NCBI RefSeq assembly: GCF_001038625.1
Contig: NZ_CP011803.1
Location: 2,108,001 to 2,172,000, forward strand
Direction: 5' to 3'
DNA length: 64,000 bases
DNA from: Clostridium carboxidivorans P7
Lineage (GTDB): Bacteria; Bacillota; Clostridia; Clostridiales; Clostridiaceae
The notes under the pieces are model-generated. The model was not told the origin of the DNA. It did no database searches and was given only the letters and a program-made list of their open reading frames with translations. The position numbers and the translations under genes are program-made. Each line of letters opens with the position of its first letter. Positions within the stretch are counted from its first letter, which is position 1. Of the stretch, positions 55,291 through 62,976 are shown in pieces.

Positions 55291-55319
55291 TAACTTACAA
55301 CATTGAGGCACAGAAGAAT
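55291..55319 (+). other. attR core and element-side arm
   Basis: The arm TAACTTACAACATTGAGG (55291-55308) starts directly after the recombinase stop codon, then C and the core ACAGAAGAAT. Joined with attL it makes a dyad with 16 bases between arms, whose central dinucleotide GA falls inside the shared core, as serine recombinases require. Confidence 0.8.
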
Positions 55320-55714
55320 TAGCACATTTAGAAATGGTAGGTTCTATAGTTCATCAGCTAATGAAAGGTGCAAGTATTGAAGAAATTGAAAAAGCAGGAA
55401 TGGGTGCTTACTATGCAGATCACGGAAAAGGTATTTACCCTTCAAGTGGTTCAGGTGTTCCATTTAATGCCTCATATATTCAATCAAAAGGTGATCCTAT
55501 TGTAGATCTCACTGAAGATTTAGCTGCTGAACAAAAAGCAAGAGCTACTTATGAATATCTAATAAATATGGCTGACGATCCTGATGTTATAGATCCTTTA
55601 AAATTCTTAAGAGAAAGAGAAGTTGTTCACTATCAAAGATTTGGTGAAGCTCTTAGAATTGTTCAAGAACGCTTACAAGAACCTCATTTATTTATAATGC
55701 CTAATATAAAATAG
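55310..55714 (+). CDS. cotJC: cotJC, 3' fragment (interrupted manganese-catalase-like coat protein)
   Basis: It continues CotJC from codon 63: GTEELAHLEMVGSIVHQLMKG, then a mid-region with AYYADHGKGIYPSSGSGVPF, and the second ligand pair in AAEQKARATYEYL and REREVVHYQRFGEAL. No ribosome site precedes any internal ATG (the first is 55334), so it should not be translated until the element is removed. With the 5' part it makes a 196-residue protein, the normal CotJC size, with all expected Glu and His ligands. Confidence 0.9.
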   Translation, partial: TEELAHLEMVGSIVHQLMKGASIEEIEKAGMGAYYADHGKGIYPSSGSGVPFNASYIQSKGDPIVDLTEDLAAEQKARATYEYLINMADDPDVIDPLKFLREREVVHYQRFGEALRIVQERLQEPHLFIMPNIK

Positions 55715-55738
55715 ACCTATTAACTGCTTGTAAATAAC

Positions 55739-55814
55739 TCAAATTTCGCACATACAAATTTTTCACTTAGTACAGCATATTACTAAGTTCAAACTTTATA
55801 TGTGCGGAATTTGA
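55739..55814. repeat. Palindromic repeat between convergent genes
   Basis: Arms TCAAATTTCGCACATA (55739-55754) and TATGTGCGGAATTTGA (55799-55814) match at 15 of 16 pairs, and inner arms ending CTTAGTA/TACTAAG extend the stem. The left arm recurs at 36291-36328. It may act as a terminator for cotJC and the DUF2238 gene but has no T-run; a small mobile palindrome is more likely. Confidence 0.6.
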
Positions 55815-55828
55815 ATAAATAATAAATA

Positions 55829-56476
55829 CTATTTTTTGTGATTTTCTAAATTATTTATATTTGTATCATGAATTTTATAAAACTTAGTTACCATTAATAT
55901 AGATCCTATTAATGCACAAAACATATCCCATTGAGTATCCAATTTATCTCCTTGATACTCCAATAAATCCTCTGGGGCTCTTTTATATACAATACATGCT
56001 GCACCTTCTAATATTTCATAAAAACCACTTATTGCTAAACAAATACAAACAACAATTATAGATAATATTATCCCTTTTTTTAACTTTATCTTTCTTATTA
56101 ATAATTCTCTAATAATAAAAGCTGGTATAAAGCCCTGCATAAAATGTCCAAATCTATCGTAATAATTTCTTTTTAAATTATATGCTTGTTTTATTGAATT
56201 AAATATAGGTACACCACTGTATTTATAATGTGCTCCAATCAGCATTATTATTGTTAAGATTAAAATGAGTTCATAAACAAAGTCTGTAAATTTAAATTTA
56301 TTATAAGTAAATATAAGTATTATAAATCCTATAAAAGCAGGTAAAAACTCAAAAAACCATGCAGAATAATTTTTAGGATGAATGGCCGATATAATAGAAC
56401 ATAAAACAAATAATATTAACAAAATTAAATGCAGTTTTTTAGGTTTACTATCTTTTTTCACTTTAGTCATAGCCAT
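55829..56476 (-). CDS. DUF2238 (YjdF-like) membrane protein
   Basis: A 215-residue protein with about six membrane segments and the family motifs YYDRFGHFMQGFIPAFIIRELL, GFYEILEGA and the C-terminal YQGDKLDTQWDMFCALIGSIL. The conserved acidic and His residues in membrane regions suggest transport or enzymatic activity, but none is established. The start follows GGAGTGA. It is followed by the palindrome at 55739 and converges with cotJC. Confidence 0.82.
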   Translation of the reverse strand: MAMTKVKKDSKPKKLHLILLILFVLCSIISAIHPKNYSAWFFEFLPAFIGFIILIFTYNKFKFTDFVYELILILTIIMLIGAHYKYSGVPIFNSIKQAYNLKRNYYDRFGHFMQGFIPAFIIRELLIRKIKLKKGIILSIIVVCICLAISGFYEILEGAACIVYKRAPEDLLEYQGDKLDTQWDMFCALIGSILMVTKFYKIHDTNINNLENHKK

Positions 56477-56548
56477 TCACTCCAATTATATTTCCATTAT
56501 AAAACTTAAATAATTTTCTAATATGTAATTTATAAAAAACAAATACAT

Positions 56549-57016
56549 TCACTTTATAAACTTTTTCATATTATCTTTTACGCCTTTAACTATATTAACT
56601 ATATCCATATAAGCCTGCTGAGTTCCTTTTGTTACAATAGGTCTTCCAATGCTTACTAAGTGGAGTCTTCTTGAAGTATATCCTCCTATATCCATAAGCA
56701 AATTAACTGCTGGCTTTGTATCAGCAATAAAAATCCCCTTATTGTTTCCATGTAAAATAGAATACATATCACTAATAGCAGGTATTACTAAATCAGGTTT
56801 ATATTTTCTAGCCAAAGTATATACTTCTGCATTAAATTCGTCTTTACCAATATATATTAATCTTCCAATTTGGTCCTTTTCTATTTTATCAAAGGTTGGC
56901 AAATTAAGCAGCTCAGATTCACTAGGCACTCTATTAACTGGTAAGTTGTTAATGTGTATATTAGCTGCAACTGCTGTAGAATGAGCTCCTCCAACATCAT
57001 GATATACCACTATCAT
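56549..57016 (-). CDS. DUF3189 family protein
   Basis: A 155-residue soluble protein. It begins MIVVYHDVGGAHSTAVAANIHINNLP, the characteristic DUF3189 opening, with a His in the first strand and another in GGAHS. The family is confined mainly to spore-forming Firmicutes, as I recall. Function unknown. The start follows GGGAGG. It lies 72 bases upstream of the DUF2238 gene and is probably co-transcribed. Confidence 0.78.
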   Translation of the reverse strand: MIVVYHDVGGAHSTAVAANIHINNLPVNRVPSESELLNLPTFDKIEKDQIGRLIYIGKDEFNAEVYTLARKYKPDLVIPAISDMYSILHGNNKGIFIADTKPAVNLLMDIGGYTSRRLHLVSIGRPIVTKGTQQAYMDIVNIVKGVKDNMKKFIK

Positions 57017-57156
57017 ACTATTTTATACCTCCCTAAACTTTTGTAAGCACGTTTATAGTATGGTCTATATTATAAAAAATATAATTAAGATTCAATGTAA
57101 CAATATTTATAAAAACTGCATACTATATATTGTGTATATTTTTCAGGAGGTAACCT

Positions 57157-57585
57157 ATGTATTGTTATACTCATGTAAATCAATTTACTTGTGTTTTTAA
57201 CGAACTTCAATTGTGGACACACATTTCAGAGGATCATCCAAACTTTTTTAAAAGAGTAGCTAAACTTTCTGGTATTAATCTTCCAAAACCTGTAATAGAT
57301 AACCTTACCAATATCCACATGATGTTTTCAAAATTGCATAATGATGTAATGTACTTAAAGAGAATTGTAAATTCCAATCCTGCCCTATATGCTAGAAATA
57401 TTGCCAATGTAAGAAGACTAATTGATGAATTTATACTTCATGACAAACATGCTTTGTCATTTTATCCACAATTGCTGAGATATGGACGAGGAAATGCTGC
57501 TTGGCAGGAATTAGTTAAACATATCATTGATGAACAAAATTTTATGCTTGAGCTATTTACAAACTTAAGACAGCAGATACGATAA
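57157..57585 (+). CDS. DUF2935-like helical protein
   Basis: A 142-residue all-helical protein beginning with an FNELQLWTHISEDHPNFF segment and containing LIDEFILHDKHALSFYPQL. The spaced Glu and His residues resemble DUF2935, a four-helix bundle that may bind metal and is frequent in spore formers. The start follows CAGGAGG. A terminator follows. The exact family is a moderate-confidence call. Confidence 0.6.
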   Translation: MYCYTHVNQFTCVFNELQLWTHISEDHPNFFKRVAKLSGINLPKPVIDNLTNIHMMFSKLHNDVMYLKRIVNSNPALYARNIANVRRLIDEFILHDKHALSFYPQLLRYGRGNAAWQELVKHIIDEQNFMLELFTNLRQQIR

Positions 57586-57646
57586 TGATCTTAATCAATA
57601 ATACTTACTATAACTTTAAACTTCATACTTAAAACAATAAATAATG

Positions 57647-57684
57647 AAAGCTATGAAATATTTAAATATTTCATAGCTTTTTAG
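57647..57684. terminator. Bidirectional terminator between convergent genes
   Basis: A 14-bp perfect stem AAAGCTATGAAATA (57647-57660)/TATTTCATAGCTTT (57667-57680) with a TTTAAA loop, then TTTAGG. It serves the DUF2935-like gene and the manganese catalase gene. Confidence 0.82.
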
Positions 57685-57715
57685 GTTAAGAATATATTTT
57701 AACCTAATCCTTCAA

Positions 57716-58411
57716 TTAATGCTTTCCTGCCAATTCAGATTCTTTTCTAGGATTTGCAAAGCTTGGTTCTGTAGGATTAGGATTTTGATAGAATCTACCT
57801 GGTGTTGATAAATCAAAGTACAATTTTGAGTCCTCTGTAACTCCAAAGTTCTTATTTGATCCAGTATCTTTAACATTATTAAGAGCTTCTCTAAATAACG
57901 CATTGTGTGCTTCTTCTCTTTCTAATAAAAAGTTTATAGTTTCTCTAACATATTTATCATTAACTTGACGATAAAGATATTCGTATACAACCTTTGCTCT
58001 TTGTTCTGAAGCAATATTAGAAAGTAAATCTGCTACCAAATCACCAGTTACTGTTACATAGTTTGCTGTCCATGGTTCTCCAGAAGAATTAGTTAACACT
58101 GGTGATAACCCTCCAAGAACATGTGTTTCAATTTCTCCGCTAGTTACAGTATTAAAATCCACTGCATGACCATTTAGCAAATTGATAGTTTGCGCTACCA
58201 TTTCCATATGGCTCAATTCTTCTGAACCTATATCTAAAAATAAATCTTTAATTGCAGGATCCTTTATCCTAAAACTCTGAGATATATATTGCATAGCAGC
58301 TTTAAGTTCTCCATTACCGCCACCAAGTTGTTCTTGCATTAATACCGCATATTGAGGATTGGGTCTTTCTACCTTAACATCCTTAAGCAATTGCTTTTCA
58401 TGTTTAAACAT
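57716..58411 (-). CDS. Manganese catalase family protein (intact CotJC paralogue)
   Basis: A 231-residue ferritin-like protein that would dismutate hydrogen peroxide at a di-manganese centre. Ligands are visible in GGNGELKAAMQYISQSF, DIGSEELSHMEMVA, ASEQRAKVVYEYL and LLEREEAHNALF. The C-terminal 40-residue tail is longer than in CotJC and rich in Pro/Asn. The start follows AAGGAGATGTGATC. It corresponds to the same fold as the interrupted cotJC and has no insertion at the homologous DIGSEELSH site. Confidence 0.92.
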   Translation of the reverse strand: MFKHEKQLLKDVKVERPNPQYAVLMQEQLGGGNGELKAAMQYISQSFRIKDPAIKDLFLDIGSEELSHMEMVAQTINLLNGHAVDFNTVTSGEIETHVLGGLSPVLTNSSGEPWTANYVTVTGDLVADLLSNIASEQRAKVVYEYLYRQVNDKYVRETINFLLEREEAHNALFREALNNVKDTGSNKNFGVTEDSKLYFDLSTPGRFYQNPNPTEPSFANPRKESELAGKH

Positions 58412-58583
58412 TTAGATCACATCTCCTTTTTGTATTCTAAATATAATATTTCATAAATGGATATATTAAATGCATACTGCAAATGAAAATTTTTCGGTAA
58501 TTTTAGGTATATTAAAATAGATTCAGCAAAAAATACACACATGAATCTAGCTTTATAATATAATTGTTGGAGGTGTAAATATA

Positions 58584-59618
58584 ATGAAAAAAAGTATTAA
58601 AACAATATCCGTTATTTTATTTATCATAGCAATCTTTTTAGGTATTAAGAGCTTAGTTAAAACAAGTGTTGGTAAACTTGATACATATCTTTCAATAAAT
58701 TTAAGATTAAATAAACTACTTAATCCTAAGTCAATTGATAATAACTCTATAAAACAAATTAGGGAAGCTTTAAATACTCAATCCATTATATGGTCCAAAA
58801 AACCCATACCATTTTCCAACATTAAAAATGTTACTGTTTCAGAAAACTCTAAGAAGATATCAATACGTATATATACACCTAATAGTAACAATAAACTTCC
58901 AATAGTTATTTATTCACATGGTGGCTTTTGGATTGGAGGAGACCTTGATACCCATGATGCTGTTTGCAGAAAGCTTTCTCAAAATTCCAAGGCAATAGTG
59001 ATCTCTGTAGGCTATCATCTTGCTCCAGAAAATCCATTTCCTATTGCAGTGGACGATGTATACACCATACTCAATTGGACTTATAAAAATGCAGAAAGTA
59101 TAAATGGAGATAAAAATCATATAGCTGTTGCAGGAGACAGTGCAGGTGGAAATCTTTCTACTGTAGTTTCTTTAATGGCAAGAGATAAAAACGGTCCTCC
59201 TATAACTTGTCAGGTGTTAATATATCCCTCCACAAACATATTTGAACTAAATAGTAACTCTTGGTCACAATTTTCTAATACTATTAATCTTTCAGTAAAT
59301 GATATGGAAAAGTATATATCACTCTATATTCCTAAAAAAGAAGACAGAAAAAATGCTTATGCTTCTCCTCTTTTATCTAAAGATTTAAAAAAATTACCTG
59401 ATACTCTTATAATAACAGCAGAAGTTGATCCTTTAAGGGATGAAGGAGAATCTTATGGAAACAAATTAAAAGAAGCAGGAAATAATGTAACTATCACTGA
59501 ATATAAGGGTGTTTCTCATGGATTTATTACAATGGATAAAATTACAAGCAAAGCAGATGGAGCAATAAATCAAATTTCATTATATCTACAAAAAGAATTT
59601 AAAATTACCAAGCCATAA
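58584..59618 (+). CDS. Alpha/beta hydrolase, hormone-sensitive-lipase family, membrane-anchored
   Basis: A 344-residue protein. An N-terminal hydrophobic segment (about 5-24) is a membrane anchor or uncleaved signal. The catalytic domain has the oxyanion motif SHGGFWIGG, nucleophile elbow GDSAGGN, Asp in EVDPLRDEG and His in VSHGF. It is an esterase or lipase acting at the outer face of the membrane on a small acyl ester. The start follows TTGGAGG. It is alone, followed by a strong terminator. Confidence 0.9.
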   Translation: MKKSIKTISVILFIIAIFLGIKSLVKTSVGKLDTYLSINLRLNKLLNPKSIDNNSIKQIREALNTQSIIWSKKPIPFSNIKNVTVSENSKKISIRIYTPNSNNKLPIVIYSHGGFWIGGDLDTHDAVCRKLSQNSKAIVISVGYHLAPENPFPIAVDDVYTILNWTYKNAESINGDKNHIAVAGDSAGGNLSTVVSLMARDKNGPPITCQVLIYPSTNIFELNSNSWSQFSNTINLSVNDMEKYISLYIPKKEDRKNAYASPLLSKDLKKLPDTLIITAEVDPLRDEGESYGNKLKEAGNNVTITEYKGVSHGFITMDKITSKADGAINQISLYLQKEFKITKP

Positions 59619-59625
59619 CTATAAA

Positions 59626-59674
59626 AATACCATATGTAGATTTAATTTTTGTAAATCTACATATGGTATTACTT
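59626..59674. terminator. 19-bp bidirectional terminator
   Basis: AATACCATATGTAGATTTA (59626-59644) is perfectly complementary to 59652-59670, with a 7-base loop; CTTTTT follows. It is eight bases after the hydrolase stop and downstream of the converging repeat-protein gene. Confidence 0.85.
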
Positions 59675-59750
59675 TTTAAACAAAGTATGGATTTAAGCAT
59701 ACTTGGTTTATTATTTTCCTTATATATGCCTAAGTTATTATCATAAATTC

Positions 59751-60146
59751 TTATTTTTTATTTTGTCTGGATTTTTCATTTAGTTGTCTTGCTTCTTGTA
59801 AATCATCAGCATTAATTCCGCTGTTCATTCCGCTATTTACTGAACTACTCATTGCTCCACCAGATAAATTTGCTCTAGATTGTTGATTTAATGCTCTTGC
59901 TTCCTGTAAATCAGCATCATTCATTCCACTAGTCATTCCACTGCTTACTGAGCTATTCATTGATCCTGCAGATGAATTTGCTCTAGACTGTGCATTTAAT
60001 GCACTTGCTTCCTGCGTTCCAGCATCATTTAGTCCACTAGTCATTCCGCCGCTTACTGAACTACTCATTGCTCCACTAGTTGAATTTGCTCTGGATTTTT
60101 TATTTAGTTCTTTTGCTTCTTGTAAATCGCCTTGATTGTTATTCAT
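59751..60146 (-). CDS. SASP-like protein with four tandem repeats
   Basis: A protein of 131 residues made of four approximately 33-residue units with consensus DLQEAxxLNxxSRANSSxGxMSSSVSSGMxSGxN. The Asn/Gln/Ser-rich, hydrophilic, repeated design recalls gamma-type SASPs, amino-acid stores degraded at germination. I do not see an exact gamma-SASP motif, so this is a tentative class. The start ATG follows GGAAGGGG; an upstream in-frame extension lacks a ribosome site. It is alone. Confidence 0.6.
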   Translation of the reverse strand: MNNNQGDLQEAKELNKKSRANSTSGAMSSSVSGGMTSGLNDAGTQEASALNAQSRANSSAGSMNSSVSSGMTSGMNDADLQEARALNQQSRANLSGGAMSSSVNSGMNSGINADDLQEARQLNEKSRQNKK

Positions 60147-60394
60147 AATAATTTTACCCCTTCCGTTAATATATATATTTTTAAACAAAAGCTCTTTGGT
60201 AAACCAAGGAAACTCAATCCTTAATTCCAACATTATATTACCCATATATTATTTATATATTCATAAATTAGCACAGGTATAAAATCTCAATTGCAAATTT
60301 TACAAGAAGTTAAAATTCATATTTTATAAAAATAATAATACTTATTCTTGAATTCCCTTATATAAAACAGAAATTCTCCTATAATCAGGAATAT

Positions 60395-60976
60395 CTAAAT
60401 ACTCATGGAATCAATATAAAACATTTCAATACTACCATCCCTAAAAATAACAAATCCTCCTGATGGACTAAACCAATCACATTTACATTCAATTTCAATT
60501 GAGTCCTTAAACACTCTCAATCTTTTTAACTCCAATGAAGCTAACTTTTCTTCTCTTGTTCTAGCTTGAAAAACTCTTTTTGCTTTTTCCTTACCTACTA
60601 TTTCAGAAAAAGTCTTTTCAGTTTCATCCTCCAGCATTTCTTCTCTTTTACACAATGCTGCTTCTTCTATGTTGTAGCAAGTTTTATCAATATTATCTAT
60701 TAGATATTTTTTATACAATGATTTTTGATCACTTTTTATTTTTTCCGCTTCATCAGCTCTAAGAAGCTCTGGATTTTCCCTATGGAACTTCATTAACCCT
60801 TCACTCATTAGTTCCATATTAAAATTTTCATAAATTGAATTATAAACATCTATCTCTGCCTTAGCAATGTTTTCTTTATTATTTATCTTAAATGTTACTC
60901 TATCCTTTAACAACCAATAGTCTTCTTTATATGTAATTTTTCCATATACTTCATCATTAAATGTTTTCTTCGCCAT
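60395..60976 (-). CDS. Uncharacterised soluble protein (immunity-like context)
   Basis: A 193-residue, acidic and helical protein. It begins FNDEVYGKITYKEDYWLL and ends with a short beta segment CKCDWFSPSGGFVIFRDGSIEMF. The opening phrase and the closing GGFVIFRDG resemble immunity-type domains such as DUF6985, but I am not sure. It is the last gene of a leftward group of five small proteins. The start follows AAAGGGAG; the upstream endonuclease V-like gene ends 15 bases away. Confidence 0.55.
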   Translation of the reverse strand: MAKKTFNDEVYGKITYKEDYWLLKDRVTFKINNKENIAKAEIDVYNSIYENFNMELMSEGLMKFHRENPELLRADEAEKIKSDQKSLYKKYLIDNIDKTCYNIEEAALCKREEMLEDETEKTFSEIVGKEKAKRVFQARTREEKLASLELKRLRVFKDSIEIECKCDWFSPSGGFVIFRDGSIEMFYIDSMSI

Positions 60977-60991
60977 ATGTAGTTTCTCCCT

Positions 60992-61498
60992 TTATGCTTC
61001 CCTAGATAATTGATCAACTCTTTTTAATACTTGCGGCATCCTATATTCACCATTTAGTTCTTTTATAAATTGTGCAGCATAATTTAAATCCAAGTTAGCA
61101 GCACTAACATACAAAGGTTTATTACTATTTCCACGATATACTTCTAAATAATTTGTACTATCCTTAAAAAATGTTTTTGCTACTCCAATAACAGGTGTTT
61201 TACAATTTAAAGCTTCATATAGATATCCACCTAATCCTTTTTTACTATCATTAAGCCAAACAAAACTATCGACAATAATAAAATCTAAATTTTCTTTTAC
61301 CTTATCCAAAAGTTTTAATATACATGGCAGTTCTCTTTTATAAAATTGTCCTGGAATATACTCATTTATCTCATCAATTAGTACATTGTACTCAGCTAGA
61401 ATACGTTCCTCTTCATCTTTTTGAAAAACAACGCAGCTAGCTTTTGCATAATTTTCATAATAATAAACATCAAAACATGCTGCAATTACACTTTTCAT
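60992..61498 (-). CDS. Endonuclease V-like protein
   Basis: A 168-residue protein. The order of Endonuclease V motifs is retained: FDVYYYENYAKAS (catalytic Asp), YIPGQFYKRELP (Glu), IIVDSFVWL (Asp) and GVAKTFF. The usual DGxG after the third motif is DSFV here, and the following His is missing, so cleavage specificity may be altered. I chose ATG 61496-61498, nine bases after AGGAGG. It is shorter than typical EndoV (about 220) and lies among immunity-like genes, 15 bases from the next gene. Confidence 0.72.
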   Translation of the reverse strand: MKSVIAACFDVYYYENYAKASCVVFQKDEEERILAEYNVLIDEINEYIPGQFYKRELPCILKLLDKVKENLDFIIVDSFVWLNDSKKGLGGYLYEALNCKTPVIGVAKTFFKDSTNYLEVYRGNSNKPLYVSAANLDLNYAAQFIKELNGEYRMPQVLKRVDQLSREA

Positions 61499-61568
61499 TA
61501 CTCTTATCCTCCTAAAATTTATATATTTCATATCTAGGATATCCAACTGCCGCTTTCAATTTATCCTA

Positions 61569-62375
61569 TTATCCCGCAATTTCTGCTGAATCTAAACTTC
61601 CGCTTATATTTCCACTGACTATGATGCAGTGTCCTGCAAACAAGCCTCCATCAAAGAAGAAAATCTCAAACTCACCTTTAGGATAAACGCTTATGGTATC
61701 TAGCTCTATGGATTCAATAAACATTTCTTCTGTGATCTCGTCAATATCATCTTCTTCGTCAATCCAATCATTGGCAAGATCTAAAAGCTCACTTGCGGCA
61801 TATGCTTTAATTTTATCACTCCAGTGCTTTTGATTTTTGAAAAGCTCATATGCAGTCTTGAGAGAAGCTTTCATTGTTTCTTCCTCATCTAGATCAAAAT
61901 ATAATCGTCCTTTTTCTCCTGCCCAAGTGATATCAGTCTCAAAAAGCTTAATGCCCTTATCTAATTTAAATTTTCCAAGGAGCTCATCTTCATAAAATAC
62001 TGGTTTTAGGTCTTCCAACAGTATGTTTTTAAGTTCTTCATCCTTGTAATCTGCATCTATAAGCTCCACCAACATAAAGGATCTTTCTCCTTTTTTAAGT
62101 TTAATTTTAATTATAGAACTTTCCTTAATAGTCTTTTGCCATTCCTTTAAACCTTTATCATCAGTAAGCCAGGCTAGTCTTACTTCCTTTTTTACTAATG
62201 GTTCACTGCTGTTTAAATCTTTCCAAACAATAAGATCTATGGAAGCTTCCCATAACTCTTCTCCTCCTGCCTTGCCTGCACCAACTCCTAAAGAAGCTGT
62301 TACAGCAGCCACCTCAAATATCTCCTCTGAAAATCTATTTTCAAAGCTTTTTAGTTCGCTGTTTTTTTTACTCAT
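61569..62375 (-). CDS. DUF2262 domain protein
   Basis: A 268-residue cytoplasmic acidic protein. The C-terminal half matches DUF2262: LGKFKLDKGIKLFETDITWAG, YFDLDEEETMKA, ASELLDLANDW, then SIELDTISVYPKGEFEIFFFDGGLFAGHCIIVSGNISGSLDSAEIAG at the end. DUF2262 proteins are frequent in immunity gene arrays of polymorphic toxins. The N-terminal half is a separate region of mixed strands. The start follows ATAGGAGG. It is in line with the other genes of the group. Confidence 0.78.
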   Translation of the reverse strand: MSKKNSELKSFENRFSEEIFEVAAVTASLGVGAGKAGGEELWEASIDLIVWKDLNSSEPLVKKEVRLAWLTDDKGLKEWQKTIKESSIIKIKLKKGERSFMLVELIDADYKDEELKNILLEDLKPVFYEDELLGKFKLDKGIKLFETDITWAGEKGRLYFDLDEEETMKASLKTAYELFKNQKHWSDKIKAYAASELLDLANDWIDEEDDIDEITEEMFIESIELDTISVYPKGEFEIFFFDGGLFAGHCIIVSGNISGSLDSAEIAG

Positions 62376-62511
62376 AACTTCCTCCTATTTTAGCTAACGC
62401 TGCTTTTTCTATCAATCCCACCAAACATTAATGATCCTGTACTTCTTAGGGACATATGACAAATTGAATTTTTGAAATTGATCCATAATGAACCGCAAAC
62501 TTTAATTATTC

Positions 62512-62922
62512 TCATTCATCTTTATTTTCTTCATATTCTGATCGCACAGCTTCTAAAAATTCTATAATATCCTTATATACTGCTCCATCTATATCTGCAC
62601 CACTCTCATGATCCCAAGATGTAAATGATAGGCCATCATCATCAGGTGTAAACAAACACAGCCAATAAGAAAAGTATCCATCAAAACCAAAGGAAAAAAA
62701 GCCTTCACTTTTAAAAGGTTCAGCTTGTGAATCTTTTAATGAGTTTTCAATAGAATATATATATCCAAATGGTAAATCCACCTTTGAATATTCAGCGTAA
62801 AACTCTCTTAAAGCTTTGGGTGACAATGATAAGGTCCTTTCATCATAAGTACTTTTAGTAAGTTCTACCTTATCACCATATATCTCAAGCATTTCCTTCA
62901 TATATTTACTAATTCTGCTCAC
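62512..62922 (-). CDS. SMI1/KNR4-like (SUKH) protein
   Basis: A 136-residue protein. The pattern LPFGYIYSIENSL, EPFKSEGFFSFGFDGYFSYWLCLF, SFTSWDHESGADID and a final EFLEAVRSEY fits SUKH-type immunity proteins, which bind nuclease toxins. The start is a GTG after AGGAGG (the nearby ATG is out of frame). It stands 136 bases upstream of the DUF2262 gene and 54 bases after the propeller gene. Function by analogy only. Confidence 0.65.
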   Translation of the reverse strand: MSRISKYMKEMLEIYGDKVELTKSTYDERTLSLSPKALREFYAEYSKVDLPFGYIYSIENSLKDSQAEPFKSEGFFSFGFDGYFSYWLCLFTPDDDGLSFTSWDHESGADIDGAVYKDIIEFLEAVRSEYEENKDE

Positions 62923-62976
62923 ATTAAATTCCTCCTAAGAAATAGTTTTAATTGTTCTTTGAAATCCAATAATAAA

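Larger units (their letters stand above)
51742..55319 (+). mobile_element. Skin-like intervening element inside cotJC (about 3.57 kb)
   Basis: Bounded by a 10-base direct repeat ACAGAAGAAT (51742-51751 and 55310-55319). Exchange at the repeat deletes 3568 bases and joins cotJC codon 62 to codon 63 in frame, giving a 196-residue CotJC. The outer ends form a nearly perfect dyad when joined (see att sites). Contents: small protein (51899-52084), membrane protein (52180-52596), TIR protein (52645-53400), all leftward, and a rightward large serine recombinase (53701-55290). There are no phage structural genes. Excision during sporulation, as for skin in sigK, is inferred. Confidence 0.88.

Noticed and set aside
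55334..55714. A stand-alone 126-codon manganese-catalase-like gene
   Set aside because: It has no ribosome site, and its reading frame continues upstream to the att core; it is the 3' part of cotJC.
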